NCBI GenBank assembly: GCA_002503285.1
Contig: DARI01000002.1
Location: forward strand, 186,001-250,000
Reading direction: 5' to 3'
DNA length: 64,000 nt
Source of the DNA: Euryarchaeota archaeon UBA557
GTDB lineage: Archaea > Thermoplasmatota > Poseidoniia > Poseidoniales > Thalassarchaeaceae
Under the pieces are notes generated by a model, which was not told the origin of the DNA, did not search any database, and saw only the letters and a program-made list of their open reading frames with translations. A program made the position numbers and the translations under genes. Positions 44,659-53,039 of this stretch are shown piece after piece (within the stretch, counting starts at the first letter, position 1; each line of letters begins with the position of its first letter).

Positions 44659-45732
44659 GTGACTATGATAAAATCATACTTTAGTCTTACTAAACCTAAA
44701 GTGGTAGTGCTACTACAAATCACTGCTTTATGTTCAGTCTTATCTCACGATTTATTAGAACAATATAATTTTTCTTTTCAGCAAATAATAGAAACATCGG
44801 CCAAGATGTTAGTAGTTTTTATTGGAGGATATTTGACAGCAGGAGGTGCTAATGCGATTAATATGTGGTATGATAGAGACATTGATCCCATAATGAGGAG
44901 GACTTCTAATAGGGCAATTCCTAGTGGAAGGGTTTCTCCCAATAATGCATTAATCTTTGGAGTTTTTATTTCAATAATAGGAGTTTCATGGTTTGTTGTT
45001 ATGGCAAATCAAGTTGCAGCGTTTTGGGCTGCTTTTAGTATATTTTTTTATGTTTTTATCTATACAGCATGGTTGAAACGAAGTACAGTACAGAATATAG
45101 TCATAGGAGGAATTGCGGGATCTACGCCTCCAGTCATAGGATGGGCGGCAGCTTCTGACGATCTGACGATTAAAACTGATTCAGCAATCAATTTTTTTGA
45201 TTCTATTTTTTCATTAGGTAGTTTCATGCCATGGTTTTTATTTTTACTTATTTTTCTATGGACACCGCCTCATTTTTGGGCTCTCGCATTATATAGATCT
45301 GAAGAATATGAAAAGGTTAACATCCCAATGATGCCAGGTATTAAAGGCCCTGAAAAAACATTGTTTACGATGAAGATTTATGTAATAATATTAGTTCTAT
45401 TATCATTTTTATCTCCTTTTGCCTTGAATAATTTAGAATTTGATGAATATCTATTTCACATATTTTGTTGGACTAATGTGATACTTTCAACATGGTATGC
45501 AAGTACGGTTTTTAAAATTGATTTAAACGAACAGAAAGATAAAACTGGCAGAATACCTACTGCTGCACGATCATTTTGGGTATCTATGTTATATCTTGCA
45601 TTGATATTTGTTGCAGTTGTTATGGCAAGTATAGGCACAATAGGCGGAATAATTGGAGCGTTAATTTCTACAATAATAATTATTAGAAATCAACTCAAGG
45701 CTAAGAAGGAAATAAATCCATTTTCTTCATAG
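44659..45732 (+). CDS. ctaB: Protoheme IX farnesyltransferase (heme O synthase)
   Basis: About 357 residues of the UbiA prenyltransferase superfamily. NMWYDRDIDPIMRRTSNRAIP, seen as NMWYDRDIDPIMRR and TSNRAIPSG, is the first Asp-rich region with the CtaB/CyoE-specific sequence; VIGGIAGSTPPVIGW and FLWTPPHFWALALYR are the other signatures. About nine membrane helices. It transfers a farnesyl group to heme B, giving heme O, substrate of CtaA encoded 36 bases upstream. An extra loop of about 30 residues (DDLTIKTDSAINFFDS) separates helices in the middle and is unusual in length. The start is uncertain among TTG 44653, GTG 44659 and ATG 44665. Confidence 0.93.
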   Translation: MTMIKSYFSLTKPKVVVLLQITALCSVLSHDLLEQYNFSFQQIIETSAKMLVVFIGGYLTAGGANAINMWYDRDIDPIMRRTSNRAIPSGRVSPNNALIFGVFISIIGVSWFVVMANQVAAFWAAFSIFFYVFIYTAWLKRSTVQNIVIGGIAGSTPPVIGWAAASDDLTIKTDSAINFFDSIFSLGSFMPWFLFLLIFLWTPPHFWALALYRSEEYEKVNIPMMPGIKGPEKTLFTMKIYVIILVLLSFLSPFALNNLEFDEYLFHIFCWTNVILSTWYASTVFKIDLNEQKDKTGRIPTAARSFWVSMLYLALIFVAVVMASIGTIGGIIGALISTIIIIRNQLKAKKEINPFSS

Positions 45733-45793
45733 TAATGCGATGGTTTCAAACGCCTAGTGTCTTGTTCGCAATACATAAGATTGAGGCGCAGAC

Positions 45794-47050
45794 ATGAAAG
45801 AATCAGAACTAATTTATGATTGGAACTCAGTAGACTATGAGATTTCAAGGGATTCAACCAAGCATCCTCATGGCATTTGGTTTGATGATGAAACATTAAG
45901 GGATGGTTTGCAAAGCCCAAGTGCAAGAAATCCTAAAATAGAACAAAAATTAGAATTGATAGATTATATGGAAAAATTAGGAATTCAAAAAGTAGATTTA
46001 GGATTGCCAGGGGCTGGCCCATCTCATATCGGGCACATAGATTCCATGCTAAAGCATATGACTGAAAACTCATATGATTTAAGACCTGGATGCGCCGTAA
46101 GGACATTAGTTAGCGACATAGAGCCGTTAGTCGATTTACAAGCTAAATTTGAACGACAAATACAAGCTAGTGCATTTCTTGGAACTAGTCCAATAAGACA
46201 ATATACAGAAGGTTGGAATATGGAAAAGATATTATCGACAGCTGAAAAGGCAGTAACTTTTGCAGTTGATAACGATATTCCAGTTATGTTTGTGACAGAA
46301 GATACTACACGAAGTAAACCATCTGAAATTAAACAAGTATACTCCCGGGCCATAGAGCTTGGAGCAGATAGGATTTGTATTTGCGATACATGTGGGCATG
46401 TGACGCCAAATGGAGTGAAAAAACTTCTATCATTTATTCAAGAAGAAGTTATTCCTGATTCAGGAGTAAAACGTAGAGATATTGAAGTTAATTGGCATGG
46501 CCATCAAGACAGGGGCTTAGGAGTTGCAAATAATTTAGCTGCAGTAGAGTCTGGAGCAGATGTCATACATGGCACCGCTTTGGGAGTAGGAGAAAGAGCA
46601 GGAAATGCCCCATTAGATCAAACATTAGTCAATTTAAGTTTAATGGGAGTCATTAATAATGATTTAAAATCATTAAATAATTATATCAAAAAGGCACATG
46701 AATATATAGAAGTTGATTTACCAAAAAACTATCCAGTATTTGGAAAGGATGCTTTTGAAACTGGGACAGGAGTGCATGCTAGCGCTGTCGTTAAAGCAAT
46801 GAAAAAAGGTGACCATTGGCTTGCAGATAGGATTTACTCTGGAGTTCCGGCCCAAGAATATGGACTTGAACAAAAAATAAGAATCGGACATATGAGTGGA
46901 CGATCGAATATTATTTGGTGGTTGAATAAGAATGAATATAAAATTACTGATGAATTATTACAATATCTCTTTAATGTAGCGAAAAGTCAAACAAGATTAA
47001 TGGAGGATGAGGAAGTTCATTCGGCTATATCTAAATTTACAATCATCTGA
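45794..47050 (+). CDS. Isopropylmalate/homocitrate synthase-family protein (HMGL-like)
   Basis: A 418-residue DRE-TIM metallolyase. WFDDETLRDGLQSPS carries the Arg-Asp of the metal site in a DETLRDG form, RICICDTCGHVTP follows, and NWHGHQDRGLGVANNLAAVE has the HxH metal ligands (HGHQD). GTALGVGERAGNAPLDQ and KDAFETGTGVHASAV are family signatures. The C-terminal regulatory domain of LeuA is missing; the length fits homocitrate, citramalate or methylthioalkylmalate synthase-like enzymes. The reaction is condensation of acetyl-CoA with a 2-oxoacid; which one cannot be read. It stands alone between ctaB and the protease. Start ATG has a GAGGCG site. Confidence 0.82.
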   Translation: MKESELIYDWNSVDYEISRDSTKHPHGIWFDDETLRDGLQSPSARNPKIEQKLELIDYMEKLGIQKVDLGLPGAGPSHIGHIDSMLKHMTENSYDLRPGCAVRTLVSDIEPLVDLQAKFERQIQASAFLGTSPIRQYTEGWNMEKILSTAEKAVTFAVDNDIPVMFVTEDTTRSKPSEIKQVYSRAIELGADRICICDTCGHVTPNGVKKLLSFIQEEVIPDSGVKRRDIEVNWHGHQDRGLGVANNLAAVESGADVIHGTALGVGERAGNAPLDQTLVNLSLMGVINNDLKSLNNYIKKAHEYIEVDLPKNYPVFGKDAFETGTGVHASAVVKAMKKGDHWLADRIYSGVPAQEYGLEQKIRIGHMSGRSNIIWWLNKNEYKITDELLQYLFNVAKSQTRLMEDEEVHSAISKFTII

Positions 47051-47108
47051 ATATCAGAGATGCAGATAAAGGGAATGCCTAAAGCCATAAGCAATTTGAA
47101 AATAAATA

Positions 47109-50100
47109 ATGCGAACAATTGTTGTAGTCTTACTACTATTGATGCCCCCCATAAGTGTGGTATTTGCTGAAAATGATATTATTCCTCTTGAAGAAGAGGT
47201 ATCTGATCAGAAAATTTTAATCAATTATTCTGAATCTGTTCAAAGCGCCTTTCTTAGAGTGGGAGATATTAGTCAATATTCTGATAATGAATTACATAAT
47301 GCAAATGAATGGTTAATTGTTACAAATATGCCAATTATCAATCATAAAAATATGATTTCTAAATTAATCTCTACAAAACCAGTAGATGTATTAATTGGTT
47401 CATTTATATGGGATTTAGAATATTCATCTAATCTTTTACTTGAGTTTCAAGAGTTGTTAGAAATTGGAGAAATAGAATCATACTCGCCAATGTTGATTAA
47501 AAATCATGAAATTAGATATATTCCTAATGATCCAGACTTCTCAGAACAATGGCATCTACAAAATACCGGTCAAACCAATGGAGGTTTGACTGGAGAAGAC
47601 ATCAATATCACTGGAGTATGGAATAGTTATAATGGATCTGGTGTCGTTATTAGCGTAGTTGACGATGGACTAGACCACGAACATCCAGATATTGAAGATC
47701 ATTATTCGTCAGCATATTCATACGACTGGTGTAATGATGATTCTGATCCAACTCCTCAGCCTAATAATGGCCATGGAACATCTGCTGGAGGCGTTGCTGC
47801 AGCAGTTGGAGATAACGGAATAGATGTTACTGGTGCTGGATATGGCGCGACATTGGCTGGCTCTACCCTTATTGCTTGTGGAACTAGTGATCAAATGGAA
47901 GCTGATGCTTTAATTTTTCAAATGGAACATATCGACATATATACAAATTCTTGGGGACCATCTGATGATGGCCAAACATTAGAATCACCTGGACCGATAA
48001 CTTTGGCTGCATTTGAAAATGCTGCATATAATGGTAGATCAGGATTAGGAAATATATACACATGGGCTGCAGGGAATGGACTAGAAAGTGATGATAACGC
48101 AAATTATGATGGATATGCGAATAGTAGATTTACAATTGCGGTAACTGCAATAACTCATACAGGTGAGCAGTCATATTATGCAGAACCGGGCGCAAATATT
48201 CTTTTAGCCGCTCATTCGAATGGAGATGGAGAGGGAATTACTACAACTGATATTGAGGGTAGTGGCGGATATGATAATGGAGATGTTACCAATGACTTTG
48301 GAGGGACTTCAAGTGCTACTCCTTTGGTTGCTGGAGTAATTGCATTAATTTTAGAAGCCAATGAAAACCTTACATGGAGAGATATTCAACATATCTTAGT
48401 TCAAAGTTCAAGAGTAAACGATCCAAGTGACGATTCTTGGGAAACAAATGGTGCTGGACATAATGTTTCTCATAAATATGGATTTGGAGTTGTAGATGCT
48501 GGGGCCGCTGTTTCTCTAGCGGAAAATTGGACTAATGTTGATGCTGAAACTAATTTTAGTTTTGGAACTAATAATCCATTTACAGATATTCCCGACAATA
48601 ATGATAATTGGACTGAGTTTTCAATGAATGTGACTACAGATATTAAAATTGAAAGTATCGACATAATTACTGACATAACTCATACCTCAAGAGGTGATTT
48701 AGACATTGTTTTGGTGGCACCTTCAGGAAAAGAATCATGGTTAGCAGAAACAAGAGGAGATAATGGAAACGGATACTCAAATTGGCTCTTCAATACGGTT
48801 CATCATTGGGACGAGGATGCAGCTGGTGAATGGAAATTAAAATTGAGAGATACTGTCAATTCAGATACCGGAACTCTAAATTCTTGGGAAATTATCATTC
48901 ATGGAGTAGGTAATTTCACAGATACTGATGGAGACGGAATTAGTGACTTTACCGATACTGACGACGATGGAGATGGATGGTCAGATTTGGATGAATCTGC
49001 ATGCAGCACTGATTCTTTAGATTCCAATTCTACCCCTACAGATATGGATAATGATAATATTTGTAACTTGATTGATACTGACGATGATGGAGATGGATGG
49101 TCAGATTTGGATGAATCTACATGCAGCACTGATTCAGATGATAACTCATCAATACCCCAAGATTTTGATTCTGATGCAATATGTGATTACTTAGATGATG
49201 ATGATGATGGAGATGGCTTAACAGATAGTAATGAAACTGATATCTATGGTACTGACCCATATGATCCAGATATGGATGATGATGGATTGACAGATTATGA
49301 AGAAGTAATAATTTATGGGACAAAGGCAGATCAAGTAGATTCAGATAATGATGGATTGACAGATTATGAAGAGGTTATCACACATAATACTGATCCATTA
49401 TCTTCTGATTCTGACGGAGATGGATTATTAGATAATGAAGAACTAACTATTTGGGAAAGCAATCCGAACGTATTCGATGAAGATTCAGATAATGATTCGT
49501 TTTATCATTTCCAAGATTGTAATGATTTAGATGCGAACGTAAATCCAAATGTTATAGAATTGTTAAACAGCATTGATGATGATTGCGATAATCTAACTGA
49601 CGAGGGATTTAATCTAACTGATCAAGACGATGATGGATTAATAGACTGGGAAGAATATTATATTCATGGAACTAATTTTACCAATTATGATACTGATGGT
49701 GATGGATTAAATGATTCTAAGGAAATTTTAGTAACATTGACTAATCCATTAATATTTGATCTAGATGAAGATGAAGATGGGTGGTATTGGTTCGAAGATT
49801 GTGATGACAATATGTCAAATAAATACCCTGGAATGATTGAATTATTAGATGATATAGATAATAATTGTAACAATTTGATAGATGAACTATTCTGGAACTT
49901 AGATTCTGATTCTGATGGATTGACGGATTATGATGAATATCATAATTACTCAACTGACCCAATGAATGGAGATTCTGATGGTGATGGTTTGCCAGATGGC
50001 ATAGAAGTTGATTCATTTGACTCTGATCCTAATCAAATAAATCTAGATTCAGACTCTGATGGGTGGTATGAATTCCAAGATTGTGATGATGAAGATTTCG

Positions 50101-51044
50101 AGCGGGCCCCAGATAAACCAGAAGAATTAGATAATAAGGATAATGACTGTGATGGAGATATAGATGAGGATTATTTAATCTTAGATTCGGACATGGATGG
50201 GCTTTCAGATTTTGAAGAATATCACAATTACTCAACTAATCCTTACATTAATGATTCAGATGAAGATGGAATGTTAGATGGATATGAAGTTTCAATTAAA
50301 TTTTCAAATCCATCAAAATACGATTATGATAAAGACATGGATGGCTTTTATGAATTTGAGGATTGCAATGATTTAATGTTTACAATCAATTCTGGAGTTA
50401 GTGAGATTTGGAATGGATTTGATGATAATTGTAATGAAGAAATAGATGAAGATGTAATAAGAAGTGATTCAATACAGACTATTCCAATATTAGAAAATAA
50501 TTACTTTTGGGATTCTGGAAATAAATCGCTAATAATAAATTTAGAAGGAGTGCCAAATACAATAGAACGTACTATATCTTGGAGATTTGAGGACTTTTCC
50601 ATAAATGAAAATACTTCCTCAGATGGTTTAAGATTATTTATTCCACCTTTAGACTGTAACGATAATTACAGAACTGATTTAGCAACTCACCTTTGCACTG
50701 AAGGTAACAGGGCACAGAATATTACAATAATAATAGTCGATTTAGGAATAACTACAGAACTAAATTATACAATAGATACAAGTGTTTGGATTAGAAATTC
50801 TATTCAAAATAATGGTGCAACATCATTTATAACTAGTACATTTGGAATTATTTCAATAATTACATTCTTAGTATTATTTTCATTTATTGGAACATTTATT
50901 GGAATTAAGATAGACAGAAATAAAAATTTAAAGGATGCTTACGAGGCTTTTGAAGTTACAGGGACTGTGGATGGAGGCAACCGAAATATCACATTACCCT
51001 CTGCACCTGAAATTCCAGAATTAATGAATTATAAGAAGAATTGA
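47109..51044 (+). CDS. Kexin-like S8 serine protease with P domain, calcium-type repeats and C-terminal anchor
   Basis: A 1311-residue secreted protease. Signal peptide at 1-20; prodomain to about 145; S8 catalytic domain with Asp185 (VVDDGLDHEHPD), His222 (NNGHGTSAGG), oxyanion Asn in YTNSWGPSDDG, and Ser401 (GGTSSATPLVAG). The VDDGLD form and the following P domain (about 490-600, SRGDLDIVLVAPSGKESW) place it with proprotein convertases (kexin type). Residues about 605-1115 are thrombospondin type 3-like and MopE-like repeats (DTDDDGDGWSDLDES; CNDLDANVNPNVIELLNSIDDDCDN in part), likely binding many Ca2+. A membrane helix near 1240-1265 anchors it, with a cytosolic tail of about 45 residues. 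It should cut proteins at the cell surface. Family very sure. Confidence 0.9.
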   Translation: MRTIVVVLLLLMPPISVVFAENDIIPLEEEVSDQKILINYSESVQSAFLRVGDISQYSDNELHNANEWLIVTNMPIINHKNMISKLISTKPVDVLIGSFIWDLEYSSNLLLEFQELLEIGEIESYSPMLIKNHEIRYIPNDPDFSEQWHLQNTGQTNGGLTGEDINITGVWNSYNGSGVVISVVDDGLDHEHPDIEDHYSSAYSYDWCNDDSDPTPQPNNGHGTSAGGVAAAVGDNGIDVTGAGYGATLAGSTLIACGTSDQMEADALIFQMEHIDIYTNSWGPSDDGQTLESPGPITLAAFENAAYNGRSGLGNIYTWAAGNGLESDDNANYDGYANSRFTIAVTAITHTGEQSYYAEPGANILLAAHSNGDGEGITTTDIEGSGGYDNGDVTNDFGGTSSATPLVAGVIALILEANENLTWRDIQHILVQSSRVNDPSDDSWETNGAGHNVSHKYGFGVVDAGAAVSLAENWTNVDAETNFSFGTNNPFTDIPDNNDNWTEFSMNVTTDIKIESIDIITDITHTSRGDLDIVLVAPSGKESWLAETRGDNGNGYSNWLFNTVHHWDEDAAGEWKLKLRDTVNSDTGTLNSWEIIIHGVGNFTDTDGDGISDFTDTDDDGDGWSDLDESACSTDSLDSNSTPTDMDNDNICNLIDTDDDGDGWSDLDESTCSTDSDDNSSIPQDFDSDAICDYLDDDDDGDGLTDSNETDIYGTDPYDPDMDDDGLTDYEEVIIYGTKADQVDSDNDGLTDYEEVITHNTDPLSSDSDGDGLLDNEELTIWESNPNVFDEDSDNDSFYHFQDCNDLDANVNPNVIELLNSIDDDCDNLTDEGFNLTDQDDDGLIDWEEYYIHGTNFTNYDTDGDGLNDSKEILVTLTNPLIFDLDEDEDGWYWFEDCDDNMSNKYPGMIELLDDIDNNCNNLIDELFWNLDSDSDGLTDYDEYHNYSTDPMNGDSDGDGLPDGIEVDSFDSDPNQINLDSDSDGWYEFQDCDDEDFERAPDKPEELDNKDNDCDGDIDEDYLILDSDMDGLSDFEEYHNYSTNPYINDSDEDGMLDGYEVSIKFSNPSKYDYDKDMDGFYEFEDCNDLMFTINSGVSEIWNGFDDNCNEEIDEDVIRSDSIQTIPILENNYFWDSGNKSLIINLEGVPNTIERTISWRFEDFSINENTSSDGLRLFIPPLDCNDNYRTDLATHLCTEGNRAQNITIIIVDLGITTELNYTIDTSVWIRNSIQNNGATSFITSTFGIISIITFLVLFSFIGTFIGIKIDRNKNLKDAYEAFEVTGTVDGGNRNITLPSAPEIPELMNYKKN
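48955..49135 (+). repeat. Near-identical 120-base tandem duplication inside the protease gene
   Basis: The sequence around 48955-49015 (GATACTGACGAC...GCACTGATTC) recurs 120 bases later at 49075-49135 with two mismatches in about 60 bases. The unit encodes 40 residues of Ca2+-type repeat (DTDDDGDGWSDLDES). High DNA identity, including third codon positions, points to a recent unequal exchange or replication slippage. Confidence 0.8.
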
Positions 51045-51048
51045 ATTT

Positions 51049-52455
51049 TTAATCTGCTTCTTCTTCCTCGGACGGTTTATGATTAAATCCCCATTCGGCA
51101 TCAGGAGATCCTCCGGACCATCCTCCAACTACAGATATATCCTCAACCTCATCATCTTCACGCCATGGAGGATCTCCATCGGAACCGCTAATAATCAAAC
51201 AACCTTCATCATCCAACCTTCCCATCAGGGCCTTGATTCCTCTTTTCATAGGCAATAAATGGCCAATTGGAGTACCAGAAGTCACAAAGGGATAGGTTGC
51301 AGTACATATCAAAAGTCCTTGATTTGGAGAAACTATATCATGACTAATTCCTGGTTCGCGTGGGTCCGTTACCGTTGCAACTATTTCACCTTTCTTTACA
51401 TAACTTCCAGCTGGTGCTAAAACATCTAACAATCCACCTTGATCTGACCTTAGCCATTCTGAACCTGAAGCAAGAATTCTAAATCTTGGTCTACTAGGAT
51501 ATCCTGGAATCATCCTAAGATTCCTTAGGACATTGAGAATTCCATACATTGCAACTTGTACTGCCTCTGGATCGGCCTCATCTGCACCCCCTCCCTCATA
51601 TGTAATGCAGGCTATATCTGATTCATTGGCAGTTCTTCTTAGTGAGCCTCGTGGCCCTTTTGTATCCAAAATTGTTTCAATTCCGAAAGCGCGAGCAGTG
51701 GCATTGCTAGATGAATGGGCTAGATTAACACGTATTTGAGGCATATTGGTCCTTCCTTTTGCAGCTGAGTGCAGATCAACAATATAATCACTTCCAGAAA
51801 TAATATTCGACCAAATTCTACTTGCTACTCGTGAGGTAGTATTGCTTTCAAAATTACCGGGAAAATGTCTATTTAGATCTCTACCATCGGGAAAGTCTCT
51901 TTTTTGACGAAAATATCCGGGTAAATTGATTACTGAAACTATTCTAATTGTCCCGGATAATGATAAAGGATCTATGGCGTGATCTTCTCCAATAAAATTT
52001 GGTCCACTAAGATAAGTCAACGCAAGAGGGCCTACTAGCTCATCGCCATGAACTGCCCCTAAAAGAGTCACAACTGGACCTGGCCTTACTCCATGAACAA
52101 CTGTAATATTTATGGGCCAAGATTCGCCAATTTCTATATCTAATAAATTAAAATGAAGGTTTCTTATAGTTCCTGGCTTGATTCTTTTTTTCAAAAAGTT
52201 ATGATTACTCACGCCTCCTTCTCTCGTCCACTTAGTAGAAATTTTAGTTGATTCTTCCAAACCTTTCTCTATCTCCAATCTTCTACTCTTTGGTATTTGA
52301 TTTGACACTTTAAGAGGTCCAAAACGTCTTTTCTTTAATCTCGGGACAATTTTTTCGATACCTTCACTAGGAGTTACAGAATTTGATAAAGTATCATCAT
52401 CGGAGGCAGTCAACGCCTTCCGCAAGGCGACTGAATTAATAGGATATACTTTCAA
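51049..52455 (-). CDS. Succinylglutamate desuccinylase/aspartoacylase-family zinc deacylase
   Basis: A 468-residue protein. Residues 1-105 are charged and have no clear domain (GIEKIVPRLKKRRFGPLKV). From about 110 the AstE/AspA-type domain appears: LLGAVHGDELVGPLALTYL with the HxxE Zn ligands, RDLNRHFPG, DYIVDLHSAAKGR with the third Zn His, and ITYEGGGADEADPEA, containing the catalytic Glu. The C-terminal beta domain (about 330-400) resembles a biotinyl-like hammerhead (GGLLDVLAPAGSYVKKGEIVATVTD in parts). Members remove N-acyl groups from amino acids, or act on peptides. The gene converges with the protease gene, 4 bases apart. Cytosolic. Substrate unknown. Confidence 0.83.
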   Translation of the reverse strand: MKVYPINSVALRKALTASDDDTLSNSVTPSEGIEKIVPRLKKRRFGPLKVSNQIPKSRRLEIEKGLEESTKISTKWTREGGVSNHNFLKKRIKPGTIRNLHFNLLDIEIGESWPINITVVHGVRPGPVVTLLGAVHGDELVGPLALTYLSGPNFIGEDHAIDPLSLSGTIRIVSVINLPGYFRQKRDFPDGRDLNRHFPGNFESNTTSRVASRIWSNIISGSDYIVDLHSAAKGRTNMPQIRVNLAHSSSNATARAFGIETILDTKGPRGSLRRTANESDIACITYEGGGADEADPEAVQVAMYGILNVLRNLRMIPGYPSRPRFRILASGSEWLRSDQGGLLDVLAPAGSYVKKGEIVATVTDPREPGISHDIVSPNQGLLICTATYPFVTSGTPIGHLLPMKRGIKALMGRLDDEGCLIISGSDGDPPWREDDEVEDISVVGGWSGGSPDAEWGFNHKPSEEEEAD

Positions 52456-52497
52456 TTTAGGGAATAATTCAATTGGAAAGTCTTGTTCTAATAGGCC

Positions 52498-52974
52498 ATG
52501 AGTAACAAAAATATTCTGTCAGTACAAGAAAATTATGCTTCAAATAGCATATGCTTTGGATGCGGACCTGCAAATAAAAAGGGATTGAGGATTAAATCTT
52601 TCAGAAATGATGAAGGATTAGAAATGGAATTTGAAACTTCTGAAGAACATCAGGCATTCCCAGGAATTATTAATGGAGGAATAATTGGAACTTTACTAGA
52701 TTGCCATGGAAATTGGGTAGCTGCAATTGCCCTTATGGATAAATCAGGAGATAAAATTCCTCCTTGTACAGTTACAGCATCATATAGCATTAAATTAAAA
52801 AGACCTACTCCCTTAAATTCAAAACTTTTAATTCAAGGAAAAGTAGTAGAAATTGATACTAAATCAGCTAAAGTTGAATTAATCTTGATAGCTGATGAAA
52901 AAGTCTGTGCAACAGGAGAAGGCCTTTTTGTAGCAATAGATGAAGGGCATCCAGCATATCATAGATGGCATTAG
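52498..52974 (+). CDS. PaaI-like hotdog-fold thioesterase
   Basis: A 158-residue protein. CFGCGPANKKGLRI has a Cys pair at the N-terminus; HQAFPGIINGGIIGTLLDCH is the hotdog helix with the GGIIGTLLD motif holding the catalytic Asp/Asn region. TASYSIKLKRPTPL and AKVELILIADEKVCATGEG are the following strands. The family hydrolyses acyl-CoA or phenylacetyl-type CoA thioesters. It is divergent from the deacylase gene across 42 bases. A complete single-domain enzyme; substrate unknown. Confidence 0.85.
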   Translation: MSNKNILSVQENYASNSICFGCGPANKKGLRIKSFRNDEGLEMEFETSEEHQAFPGIINGGIIGTLLDCHGNWVAAIALMDKSGDKIPPCTVTASYSIKLKRPTPLNSKLLIQGKVVEIDTKSAKVELILIADEKVCATGEGLFVAIDEGHPAYHRWH

Positions 52975-53039
52975 CGAATATATTGCTATATAATTAATAA
53001 TTAGATAGTAGGTATCCTTTAGAACATCCGAATTATAGG

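Noticed and set aside
48899..50235. Repeat-rich minus-strand ORFs within the protease gene
   Set aside because: They come from the antisense of Asp-rich repeats (His/Ser/Leu-rich output) and are low-complexity artefacts.
48900..50450. Direct repeats considered as a CRISPR array
   Set aside because: The repeats are in frame, encode Ca2+-binding loops and vary in length; no regular spacer/repeat pattern exists anywhere in the window.
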